From: Myxococcales bacterium
GTDB lineage: Bacteria > Myxococcota_A > Polyangia > Nannocystales > Nannocystaceae
Length of the DNA stretch: 32,879 bases
Direction of reading: 5' to 3'
Assembly: GCA_014240065.1 (NCBI GenBank)
Contig: JAAZXR010000046.1
Coordinates: 1-32,879 of the forward strand
Translations under genes and position numbers: made by a program
Part shown: positions 24,662 through 32,528 of the stretch, in pieces
Layout of the letters: the number at the start of each line of letters is the position of its first letter
Position numbering within the stretch: the stretch's first letter is position 1
The notes under the pieces: generated by a model
What the model saw: the letters and a program-made list of their open reading frames with translations, nothing else
Database searches by the model: none
What the model was told of the DNA's origin: nothing

Positions 24662-24708
24662 CGGCGTCGGCCCGGTGTTGCGCGCGGGCGCCGAGTTTCG
24701 CAGCTTCT

Positions 24709-24737
24709 TTGGTGTGCTGAACATCAGTTGCTAGGGT
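24709..24737 (+). promoter_or_regulatory. Promoter of the Clp-like gene, probably leaderless
   Basis: TTGGTG (24709-24714), a 17-nt spacer and TAGGGT (24732-24737) precede the ATG at 24744 by 6 nt. Spacer and distance to the start are identical to those at the parA-like gene. No Shine-Dalgarno sequence is present. Confidence 0.55.
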
Positions 24738-24743
24738 CCGCAG

Positions 24744-27014
24744 ATGGACATGCGAGCAGGCCGCGTCGCGGGGCGTCGCCGTCAATCGACCACAAATCGA
24801 CCGGTTTCAAGAGACCGATCCACGGGCCTGCTGGTGTCCGTGCTCGACGATCACGACACCGTCGCATTGCTGCACGCCATGGGCTACGACGCCGCGCAAA
24901 TTCGTGCCGGGGTCGAGGAGGTCGAGGCGACGCACGAAGAGCGATTCGATCGCGAGCCCGTTGACTGGCATCAGCGACTCCTGCAGCGCGGCTTCAACCC
25001 CCAAAACCCGGTAGATTCTCTACTCGCCATCGCGCGCAGCGCAGACACACGCGCGTATCAAGCGCTTGAATTCAGCGGTGTCCGGGTGGCGAGCCTGCGC
25101 AAGGCGCTCGTCGAGCACGCCCGGCGCAGCCCGATCACGCCCGGAGATGACAGCGAGCGACGGCGACGCGCGTCTCCCGTCGGAGCAGGCCGCCGCCACG
25201 ACGGTGCCGACCCCGACGCCGCCGCCCCCCGCCGAACCCGCAGGGGGCGCGCGGACGCGGTGTCGAAGTCAGCTCCTGCTCGCGATGTCGACGCGGCGCC
25301 TCGACGCCGCCGCCAACAATCTCAAGCGCGGTCGGAGGCGGCGCTGGCAGCCCACGACCTGCTCGTCCCCGTGGAGGTCGATGGACTCGCGCCAATTCAC
25401 GGTCGAGACACGGAGCTCGGGAACCTCGGAGACGCCCTCATGCGCGCGGCTCATCGCGCCCCGGTGCTCGTCGGCCCCCACGGATCGGGGCGGACGCTCG
25501 TCGCGCGGCACCTCGCCGCCGTCGTCCCCTCCCCTGTCTACGTCCTCGACGCCACCGAGTACGGCGACGAGGAGCAGCTCCGGGCCGACCTGCAGCAGGT
25601 CGCCGACGCCCACGGCGTCGCCATCTTCGACGACATGGACCGGATCGCCAGCGAGACGTCGCCGCTGTTCTTGCCGGCGCTGGCCCACGCGTGGGCCCAC
25701 GCGTCCCCCAGAGTCCTCACCATTGTGAGCCACGAGACGAAGGCCCAGCTCGAGGCGTGGATGCCGGGCGTGCTTGAGAGCCTCGACGTCATCGACATGG
25801 GACGCACGAGCCCCGGCGACCACGCGCAGGCGCTTGAGCTCGCCGCACCCGGGGTGCTCTCGCGCCATGATCTCTCCTTGGACCCGGACTTTCACCTCAG
25901 CGAGCTCAGCCGCATGAGCGAACAGTTCGTGACCGGCCTCGCCATGCCCGGACGCGCCATCGACGTCCTCGACCTCGCGTGCGCCCGTGTGCGTCGCACC
26001 GGCGCCACCGAGCTCTCGCGCGAGCTGTGCGTGCAGGTCATCTGCGAGCGGACGGGGCTGCCGGTCGCGCGCGTCTCCGGCGCCGGAGATCAAGACGCGC
26101 TGGAGCTCGAGTCGGAGCTCTCGCGCAGCGTCGTCGGACACGATCACGCGCTGCAGACGGTGGCGGACCTCATCCGACGGAACCGGGCCGGGTTTCGGAG
26201 CGGTCGCCCGATCGCCACGGCCCTGCTCCTCGGCCCGTCGGGTGTCGGGAAGACGGAGATCGCGAAGGCGCTCGCGGGCGCGCTGTTCCACCGAGAGGAC
26301 ACGCTCTTGCGGCTCGACATGAGCGAATATTCAGAGTCGCACGCCGTCGCGCGGGTGGTCGGCGCCCCTCCCGGCTATGTCGGCCACGAGTGCGGCGGCG
26401 CGCTCACCGATCCCATGCTCAAGCAGCCACACCGCGTGGTCTTGCTCGACGAGATGGAGAAGGCCCACCGCGACGTCCACCAGCTGTTGCTGCAGGTCTT
26501 TGACGAGGGCCGCCTGACCGACGGGCGCGGGAGGACGGTGGACTTTCGCCACGCGGTCGTCATCATGACCTCCAACCTCGGCGCGAGCGTCCTCGACGCA
26601 GACACCCGCCCCCCCAAAGACGACGTGCTCGCGCTCGCGCGCGCCGCCTTCCCGGTGGAGCTGTGGAACAGGATCGAGGCGCCCCTGGTCCTCAACCCCT
26701 TGAGCGAAGCGGAGATGCGGCAGGTGCTCGTGCGGCTCGCCGCCGCGTCCTCTGCCAAGCTGCACGCAGATCGAGGCATCCAATATGAGCTGTCGCAGGC
26801 CGTCGTAAGTCGCCTCGTTCGCCTCGCCGGTAAGGACGCCGCCTTGGGCGCCCGGCCGCTCCGCCATCTGCTCACGCGCGAGGTCGAGGGATTTTTGGCC
26901 GACGGCATCTTGCGGGGGAAGATCCGCGCGGGCCACCGCGTCAGCGTCGCGCTTGAGCGTGGGCGAATGCGCCTCGACCTCATGCCTCCGGCGCGCTCGC
27001 CAGCAGCCCCTTGA
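24744..27014 (+). CDS. ClpA/ClpB-family AAA+ unfoldase with degenerate first ATPase domain
   Basis: 756 residues. Residues about 34-125 resemble a diverged Clp N-domain (VALLHAMGYDAAQIRAGVEE). Residues 126-200 are an Arg/Ala-rich linker. D1 (about 210-440) has a Walker A of GPHGSGRT (244-251, Arg for Lys) and a Walker B of VAIFDDMDR (Asp for Glu). It lacks the paired Arg fingers expected near 340 (AWMPGVLESL). D2 (about 460-745) is intact: GPSGVGKT (497-504), pore loop GYVGHECGG, Walker B VVLLDEMEKAH, sensor MTSNLG and sensor-2 GARPLRHLL. There is no ClpB middle domain, and no IGF/IGL ClpP-docking loop in the short segment after SNLG. I infer a ClpP-independent disaggregase or remodeller powered by D2. 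Confidence 0.82.
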   Translation: MDMRAGRVAGRRRQSTTNRPVSRDRSTGLLVSVLDDHDTVALLHAMGYDAAQIRAGVEEVEATHEERFDREPVDWHQRLLQRGFNPQNPVDSLLAIARSADTRAYQALEFSGVRVASLRKALVEHARRSPITPGDDSERRRRASPVGAGRRHDGADPDAAAPRRTRRGRADAVSKSAPARDVDAAPRRRRQQSQARSEAALAAHDLLVPVEVDGLAPIHGRDTELGNLGDALMRAAHRAPVLVGPHGSGRTLVARHLAAVVPSPVYVLDATEYGDEEQLRADLQQVADAHGVAIFDDMDRIASETSPLFLPALAHAWAHASPRVLTIVSHETKAQLEAWMPGVLESLDVIDMGRTSPGDHAQALELAAPGVLSRHDLSLDPDFHLSELSRMSEQFVTGLAMPGRAIDVLDLACARVRRTGATELSRELCVQVICERTGLPVARVSGAGDQDALELESELSRSVVGHDHALQTVADLIRRNRAGFRSGRPIATALLLGPSGVGKTEIAKALAGALFHREDTLLRLDMSEYSESHAVARVVGAPPGYVGHECGGALTDPMLKQPHRVVLLDEMEKAHRDVHQLLLQVFDEGRLTDGRGRTVDFRHAVVIMTSNLGASVLDADTRPPKDDVLALARAAFPVELWNRIEAPLVLNPLSEAEMRQVLVRLAAASSAKLHADRGIQYELSQAVVSRLVRLAGKDAALGARPLRHLLTREVEGFLADGILRGKIRAGHRVSVALERGRMRLDLMPPARSPAAP

Positions 27015-28362
27015 GCACCTTCGTCATCACCTCATAGACCTCGCGTGCCGCCCCTTGGAGCTCGTGGGTGTGGCGCTCCACAGCGGCGGCGTCTCCGCGT
27101 GACACCGGGCCCGTCACCCCGGCTGGGAAGCCGAGCCGCGAGAGGTTAAACAGGCTGCTCTCCATGAGCACCGAAATCGCGTCGCGGCCTTGGTCGCCCT
27201 CCACCCCGACCGCGTCCAGCTCCCGCGCGGCCAGCACCCGAAAGGCCCCGACGAAATTTGCAGCGAGGGCGCAGGCGGCGTGGTACCGGACGCGATCGCT
27301 CGCGGTGAGCGCTCCGAGCGCGATCTGTCGAGCGCGGGGGACGATCCGGTCCACGAGCGCCGTCGCTGCGACATCGCCCTCCACCCCGAACGCGCAGCGA
27401 TCCAGCAAGTCCCGATCCACCTCGCGCCGGAGCGCGCAGATGGGATGCAGGGTGCCCACTGAGTTCCCCGCGGCGTGCAGCACCGCGAGCCCTAACTCGC
27501 TGTCTGCCCGAACCGCGCCGGCCCCGTGCAGCACGGGCGTCGTCGGGTCAAGCCCGGCGTTCGCCAGCCGGTCGGCGACCGCCGGGATCTGCGGGTCTCC
27601 CACCAACACCCACACGCCGTCGAGGCGGGTCGACGGGATCGACACGTCGCCAGCCCCGAAGGCGCGCCCGGAAATTGTCTGGACGCCCCACCCCTCCTCC
27701 CGCAGCCACCGCTCGGCGTGTGTCGCGACGTTTCCAGTGCCGATCAAGAGCAGGCTCCCCTTCGTCGTCGTCGCCGCGCCGAGCTGCGCCAGCACGCGGC
27801 GCGGCACCGCCGCTCGCAGCAGCGCGCGCGCGCCCGGGTCATCACGCTCAAGCGCGGCCCGCACCTCTCTGCTTGAAATCTCGGGCAGCGCGAACGCACC
27901 TGACGAGTGTCCGCCCCGGGGCACCACGATCGGGTCGAACCGCCGCTCGATCTCCTCCCACCGATGCCAGCGGGCCGTCTCCTTTGACTCGATAATGTCA
28001 CTCCCAACGACGAGCCGAACGCGGGCGAGCGGCCAGGACCGGGCCACAGCGTGGAGCAGCGCCAAGCTGCTGCCTCGGGGCGCCGCCCCAGCGTCTTGCG
28101 TCGCGTCAAGTCGGCGCTCGATGTCCGAGACCACCACGTCGGGACCGTGTCCGCGCATGGCCGCCCGCACCCACGTCAAGCGGGCCTCAAATGCGCTCAG
28201 CTTTTTCCCCAACGTGTGGGTGTCCGCGGGACACACCACGACCCGGTCTGCCAGGCCCATGGACAACACGTACGACGGCACCATGACGTGCCCGATATGG
28301 GGAGGATCAAAGCTCCCGCCGTAGACCGCGATCGTAGATTGCCTTGTCATGGAGGTGACCAT
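26980..28362 (-). CDS. NadD-DUF2520 fusion protein
   Basis: 460 residues from the ATG at 28362 (ATG at 28350 also possible). The frame stays open far upstream, but that part is only the shadow of the kinase gene. Residues 10-195 are a nucleotidyltransferase of the nicotinate-mononucleotide adenylyltransferase type: GGSFDPPHIGH (HxGH 22-25), RLVVGSDI and ISSREVRAAL. Residues about 201-455 are a Rossmann plus 6PGDH-like DUF2520 protein: LLLIGTGNVA, TLHPICALR, HAACALAANF and GPVSRGD. One polypeptide thus joins NaMN adenylylation (NAD synthesis) to a predicted NAD(P)-dependent dehydrogenase of unknown substrate. Its 3' end overlaps the convergent Clp-like gene by 35 bp. Confidence 0.82.
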   Translation of the reverse strand: MVTSMTRQSTIAVYGGSFDPPHIGHVMVPSYVLSMGLADRVVVCPADTHTLGKKLSAFEARLTWVRAAMRGHGPDVVVSDIERRLDATQDAGAAPRGSSLALLHAVARSWPLARVRLVVGSDIIESKETARWHRWEEIERRFDPIVVPRGGHSSGAFALPEISSREVRAALERDDPGARALLRAAVPRRVLAQLGAATTTKGSLLLIGTGNVATHAERWLREEGWGVQTISGRAFGAGDVSIPSTRLDGVWVLVGDPQIPAVADRLANAGLDPTTPVLHGAGAVRADSELGLAVLHAAGNSVGTLHPICALRREVDRDLLDRCAFGVEGDVAATALVDRIVPRARQIALGALTASDRVRYHAACALAANFVGAFRVLAARELDAVGVEGDQGRDAISVLMESSLFNLSRLGFPAGVTGPVSRGDAAAVERHTHELQGAAREVYEVMTKVLKGLLASAPEA

Positions 28363-28375
28363 GGGCGCGAATTCC

Positions 28376-28385
28376 GTTGTACCAC
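28376..28385 (-). promoter_or_regulatory. Putative extended -10 element before the NadD fusion
   Basis: GTGGTACAAC on the minus strand ends 13 nt before the ATG at 28362, inside the 31-bp gap after the kinase gene. It is identical to the element at 8745-8754 and suggests an internal promoter in addition to read-through from valS. Confidence 0.35.
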
Positions 28386-28393
28386 TTTCCCGT

Positions 28394-29248
28394 TCACTCC
28401 CCGCACAGGCCCCTCGCGAGCCGTGACACCTGCCCCTCGTAGCCCCCGCCAAACAGCGCCGCGTGCACGAGCAGCGGGTAAAGCTGATACACCTGACGGC
28501 GCCGACGCCAGCCCGGCGCCAGCGGATAGCTTTGTTCGTAGGCGGCGTGGCAGCGGGGGGTCCACCCTCCGAACAGGTCCAGCATCGCGAGGTCGACCTC
28601 GCGGTGACCACAATACGCCGCGGGGTCGATAAAGACAGGATCTTGCGTCGGCGTGCAGAGCACGTTGCCTCGCCAAAGATCCCCGTGGAGCCGAACGAGC
28701 GGCTCCGCCACCTCCAACACCTGCTCCACTCGATCCATGGCCCGGAGCACGGCGGATTCGGTGCCCGGGGACAGGCGGCCGCGCGCCATCGCGACTTCGA
28801 GCGCGTGTGCGATTCGGGCGTCGCGAAAAAATGTCGGCCAATCGCGATCACGCGGGTTCGGCTGGGGCAGCCCCGCCAAGAAATTGTCCTCCTCGAGGCC
28901 GACCTGCTCCTCACTGAATCGGTGCGCCCGCGCGAGGGTGCGACCGAGGCGCTCTTCAAACTCTGGGCCGGCGCGCACCGAGGCGACCCACTCCAGCGCC
29001 AGCGAGTCGACCCCCACGTGCTCCACCCGCGGGACCTTGAGCCCCGCGCCCGCGAGGAAGCGCAACCCCCGGGCCTCCGCCTCAAAAAAACCTGCGGGCG
29101 GATCTTGCATGGTTTTGCACGCCCACACCTGGCCGTTCTCGAGGGTGCATCGCCAGGTGTCGCAGATGTCGCCCCCTCGCACGCGCTCTGCCGCGACGAG
29201 GGCCACGTCGAGCAGCGCGCGCAGGTGGTCGAGACCGGTCACGCTCAC
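28394..29248 (-). CDS. Fructosamine/ketosamine-3-kinase family protein
   Basis: 284 residues with the aminoglycoside-phosphotransferase fold. ATP-binding N-lobe (WACKTMQ), PGFFEAEARGLRFL-type helix (here AGFFEAEARGLRFL), conserved EEDNFLAGLPQPN, the catalytic HGDLWRGN, and the metal site FIDPAAYCGHREVDLAM. Members phosphorylate the sugar of protein-bound ketosamines; bacterial ones characterised so far prefer ribulosamines and erythrulosamines. The adduct then decays, repairing glycated lysines. It overlaps the phosphatase gene by 4 bp, a pairing known from other bacteria. Confidence 0.92.
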   Translation of the reverse strand: MSVTGLDHLRALLDVALVAAERVRGGDICDTWRCTLENGQVWACKTMQDPPAGFFEAEARGLRFLAGAGLKVPRVEHVGVDSLALEWVASVRAGPEFEERLGRTLARAHRFSEEQVGLEEDNFLAGLPQPNPRDRDWPTFFRDARIAHALEVAMARGRLSPGTESAVLRAMDRVEQVLEVAEPLVRLHGDLWRGNVLCTPTQDPVFIDPAAYCGHREVDLAMLDLFGGWTPRCHAAYEQSYPLAPGWRRRRQVYQLYPLLVHAALFGGGYEGQVSRLARGLCGE

Positions 29249-29730
29249 CGCCCGCCGCGGTCGCCGTCGAGATACTCCACGATGCCGAGCGCCGCGCGTT
29301 CACACATATCCAACACCGCCTCAAACCCCTCGTCCCCGCCGTAGTAGGGATCTGGCACCTCCGCCGCGGTGCCCCCGGGTTCAAAGGAGCGGAGCAGCCG
29401 CAGCTTCGCCTCCGCCATCCCGGCGGGCGCGATCGCGCGAAGCTCACGCAGGTTGTCATGGTCCATCGCGAGCACGAGATCGAAGCGTTCAAAGTCCTCA
29501 GGGGTCACCTGCCGCGCACGTGAGGTCAACTCGTAGCCCCTCCGCTGCGCGGCCCTCCGCGCGCGCTTGTCGGCCAGCTCCCCGACATGCCACGCGCCGG
29601 TCCCCGCCGAATCGATCGTGAACTCGCCCGCCCGACCGAGCCCCGCGACGACGCCTCGAAACACGCCCTCCGCCGTCGGCGAACGGCAGATATTCCCGAG
29701 GCATACAAAGCACACCGACGCGGTGCTCAT
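29245..29730 (-). CDS. Low-molecular-weight protein tyrosine phosphatase
   Basis: 161 residues. The P-loop C10-L-G-N-I-C-R16-S is complete, and the general-acid loop DPYYGG near residue 129 is present. DSAGTGAWHVGE is typical. Besides phosphotyrosine, LMW-PTP homologues linked to fructosamine kinases can dephosphorylate ribulose-5-phosphate-type protein adducts, making substrates for the kinase. The tight coupling to that kinase here favours this role over tyrosine signalling. Its start overlaps the valS stop by 4 bp (ATGA). Confidence 0.93.
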   Translation of the reverse strand: MSTASVCFVCLGNICRSPTAEGVFRGVVAGLGRAGEFTIDSAGTGAWHVGELADKRARRAAQRRGYELTSRARQVTPEDFERFDLVLAMDHDNLRELRAIAPAGMAEAKLRLLRSFEPGGTAAEVPDPYYGGDEGFEAVLDMCERAALGIVEYLDGDRGGR

Positions 29731-32477
29731 GGTGTCGACCCGCTGAGCTGGGCGAGCAGGTGCTCTTGCTTCTCGATGTTGCGGGTCACCGCGACGAGGC
29801 GTTCGCGCTCCGCTTCGACCACGTGCGGCGGGGCCTTGGAGGTGAACCCTGCGTTCGCGAGCTTCCGGGTCAGGCCCTCAAGTTCTTTGCGCCTCTTGTC
29901 GAGGTCCTTCGCGATGCGGCGCTTCTCCTCCTCGATGTCCACGAGACCGTCGAGGGGCAGCACGATCTCTAGCTCGTCCACCACGTCCACCGCCGCGCCG
30001 TGGGGGAGCGGCGCGTCCTCATCCAAGCGTGACAACTCCGTCACCCGACCCACAAAGCACAAGGCATCGCGGACGCGTTCCACCCGCGCCCACGCGTCTT
30101 GGTTGGAGGTGCGGATCTGCAGCGGGACCCGCTTCGCGGGCGGCACCCTCGCGTCCGCCGCGAGGTTCCGGCGCTTGTGAATCACGCGCTCGAGCAGCTC
30201 GATGTCGGCGACCGCTTCGAGCACAGCGGGGGCCGACAGCAACGACGCCAGGTTGGCCAGCGGGCCGGGCGTGGCACCTTCGTCCCCGGAAAACTCCGGG
30301 AACGCGGCGGTCATGAGGCTCTTTGAGTCAGCCTGCCGCCCGGGCAGCTGCTGCCAAATCTCCTCCGTGACGAAGGGGATAAACGGATGGAGCGCGCGCA
30401 AGGTGAGGTCCAACACCAGCGCGAGCGTCCCCTGGGAGCGGCCGCGCGCCGTCGGGTCGGCGCCCTCCTTGAAGTTCGCCTTCGACAACTCAAGGTACCA
30501 GTCACACAGTTCGTGCCAGACGAACTGGTAGGCCTTGCCCGCCGCGAGATCGAGACGCCACCCCTTGAGCTCAGCGTCCACAGTCTTCAGCATCTGCGCG
30601 CAGCGGTTCAAGATCCAGCGATCGGCCACCGACAGCAGCTCCCAACGACCGGGCGTGACGACCTCCGAGCGGAAGGCGTCCATGTCGACCCCCTCGAGGT
30701 TCATCATCGCGAAGCGTGACGCGTTCCAGAGCTTATTGCAGAAGTTCCGATAGCCCTCCACCCGCTTGCGCGAGAACACGATGCCGTGCTCTTGCCCGCC
30801 CATGGTCGCGAGATAGAAACGGAGCGCGTCGGTGCCGTACTCATCGATGAGCTCGATCGGGTCCACCACGTTCCCCTTGGTCTTGGACATTTTCTGCCCG
30901 TCCTCGCCGAGCACCATGCTGTGCAAAAAGATGTCCTTGAACGGCGGCTCCCCCGTGAAGTGGATACCGAACATCATCATGCGCGCGACCCAGAAAAACA
31001 GGATGTCCCACCCCGTCTCCATCAACGTGTTGGGATAGTGGGTCTTGAACGCTGGCGTCTGCTCGGGCCAACCGAGGGTCGTGAGGGGCCACAAGCCCGA
31101 GGAGAACCACGTGTCGAGCACGTCCTCATCTTGACGGACCTCGCCGCTGCCGCACTTTTGACACGCCGCCAGGTCTTGTCTTGAGACGCTGATAGCTTCG
31201 CAAGCGCCACAGTACCAGGCGGGGATCCGGTGCCCCCACCAGAGCTGACGGCTGATGCACCAGTCGTGGATATTCTCCATCCAACGGTAGTAGTCATTGG
31301 CGCGGTGGCCCGGGACGATTCGCGTGGCCCCATCTTTCACGGCGGCGAGCGCCTTCTCGGCCATCGGGGCCACGTTCACGAACCACTGCGTGGAGGGCAG
31401 CGGCTCGACGATCACGCCGCTGCGCTGCGAGTGCCCCACCTTCATCGCGTGCGGCTCGACCTTCACGAGCGCCCCGCCCTGCTCAAGCTCCGCGAGCACG
31501 GCCTCTCGGGCTTCGCTCACGCTCAACCCCACGAAGCGCGCGGGCGCGGGCGCACAAATACGACCGTCGAGATCGATCACTTGGATCAGGTCGAGGTCGT
31601 GGCGCTTCCCGGTCTCAAAATCGTTGAAGTCGTGGGCCGGCGTCACCTTGACCGCGCCCGTCCCAAACTCCATGTCCACCAAAATTGGATCCGCGACGAT
31701 AGGGATCGTGCGCCCGGTCAAGGGGAGATCGATGGTCTTGCCCACCAGGTGTCTGTAGCGCGGGTCCTCTGGGTGTACGGCCACGCCCGAGTCACCGAGC
31801 ATGGTCTCCGGGCGCGTCGTCGCCACGACCAGGGTCTCCTCAGTGCCGGTGACCGGGTACGCGATCTGCCACAACTTGCCGTCGACATCTCTCGCTTCAA
31901 CTTCGAGATCGCTCACCGCTGTCTGCGAGCCCCAGTCCCAGTTGATCAGCCGGTGGTCGCGATAGATCAGCCCCTGCTCGTACAAGGTCACGAAGGCCTC
32001 TCGAACGGCGCGACTGGACACCTCGTCCATCGTGAAGCGGTACATTCCCCAGTCCAACGAGGCTCCCATGCGCTCCAGCTGCCCGTCGATCGCGCCCCCG
32101 TGGTCTTCTTTCCACGCCCAGGTGCGCCTCAAGAACGACTCGCGCCCGACCTCGAGCCGCGACTTGCCCTCCTTCGCGAGCAGGTCGCGCTCCACCATGA
32201 CCTGGGTCGCGATGCCCGCGTGGTCTGTCCCAGGCAGCCAGCGGGTCGCGAACCCGCGCATGCGGTGCCATCGGACCAGCGTGTCCTCGATGGTCGCGGT
32301 CAGGGCGTGGCCCATGTGGAGGCGGCCTGTCACGTTTGGCGGCGGGAGCGTCACCGTGTAGCTAGGTGCGTCTCCATGGTCATCGGAGGGCACAAAAAGA
32401 CCGGAGTCCCGCCACCATGTGTACAGGCGGGCCTCAACGCTGGCTGGTTCGTAGACTTTACTGAGGGTGGACGACAT
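29727..32477 (-). CDS. valS: Valyl-tRNA synthetase
   Basis: 916 residues, full-length class I synthetase. PPPNVTGRLHMGHAL carries the HIGH-type signature (HMGH 54-57). The editing domain includes TTRPETMLGDSGVAVHPED. The KMSKTKGN signature is at about 526-533, followed by an anticodon-binding domain and a C-terminal coiled coil (about 850-914; RIAKDLDKRRKELEGL) that grips tRNA-Val. GAGG lies 9 nt before the ATG. It leads the run that continues into the phosphatase, kinase and NadD fusion. Confidence 0.97.
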   Translation of the reverse strand: MSSTLSKVYEPASVEARLYTWWRDSGLFVPSDDHGDAPSYTVTLPPPNVTGRLHMGHALTATIEDTLVRWHRMRGFATRWLPGTDHAGIATQVMVERDLLAKEGKSRLEVGRESFLRRTWAWKEDHGGAIDGQLERMGASLDWGMYRFTMDEVSSRAVREAFVTLYEQGLIYRDHRLINWDWGSQTAVSDLEVEARDVDGKLWQIAYPVTGTEETLVVATTRPETMLGDSGVAVHPEDPRYRHLVGKTIDLPLTGRTIPIVADPILVDMEFGTGAVKVTPAHDFNDFETGKRHDLDLIQVIDLDGRICAPAPARFVGLSVSEAREAVLAELEQGGALVKVEPHAMKVGHSQRSGVIVEPLPSTQWFVNVAPMAEKALAAVKDGATRIVPGHRANDYYRWMENIHDWCISRQLWWGHRIPAWYCGACEAISVSRQDLAACQKCGSGEVRQDEDVLDTWFSSGLWPLTTLGWPEQTPAFKTHYPNTLMETGWDILFFWVARMMMFGIHFTGEPPFKDIFLHSMVLGEDGQKMSKTKGNVVDPIELIDEYGTDALRFYLATMGGQEHGIVFSRKRVEGYRNFCNKLWNASRFAMMNLEGVDMDAFRSEVVTPGRWELLSVADRWILNRCAQMLKTVDAELKGWRLDLAAGKAYQFVWHELCDWYLELSKANFKEGADPTARGRSQGTLALVLDLTLRALHPFIPFVTEEIWQQLPGRQADSKSLMTAAFPEFSGDEGATPGPLANLASLLSAPAVLEAVADIELLERVIHKRRNLAADARVPPAKRVPLQIRTSNQDAWARVERVRDALCFVGRVTELSRLDEDAPLPHGAAVDVVDELEIVLPLDGLVDIEEEKRRIAKDLDKRRKELEGLTRKLANAGFTSKAPPHVVEAERERLVAVTRNIEKQEHLLAQLSGSTP

Positions 32478-32498
32478 TGGGACAGACCTCGCCGCCGC

Positions 32499-32528
32499 GT
32501 TGTAGCAGTCTGAGCCCGAACCCGTCAG
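32499..32528 (-). promoter_or_regulatory. Putative valS promoter
   Basis: On the minus strand CTGACG (32528-32523), an 18-nt spacer and TACAAC (32504-32499) precede the valS ATG, leaving a 21-nt leader that contains its ribosome site. The -35 overlaps the stop codon of the upstream gene. No T-box-like structure fits in the short leader. Confidence 0.4.

Noticed and set aside
28363-29085. Upstream extension of the NadD fusion to a 701-residue frame
   Set aside because: It lies wholly within the fructosamine kinase gene in another frame, is Arg/Ser/Trp-rich with no domain, and the NadD fold starts right after the ATG at 28362.
32478-32524. T-box leader for valS
   Set aside because: The leader after the likely promoter is about 20 nt, far too short.
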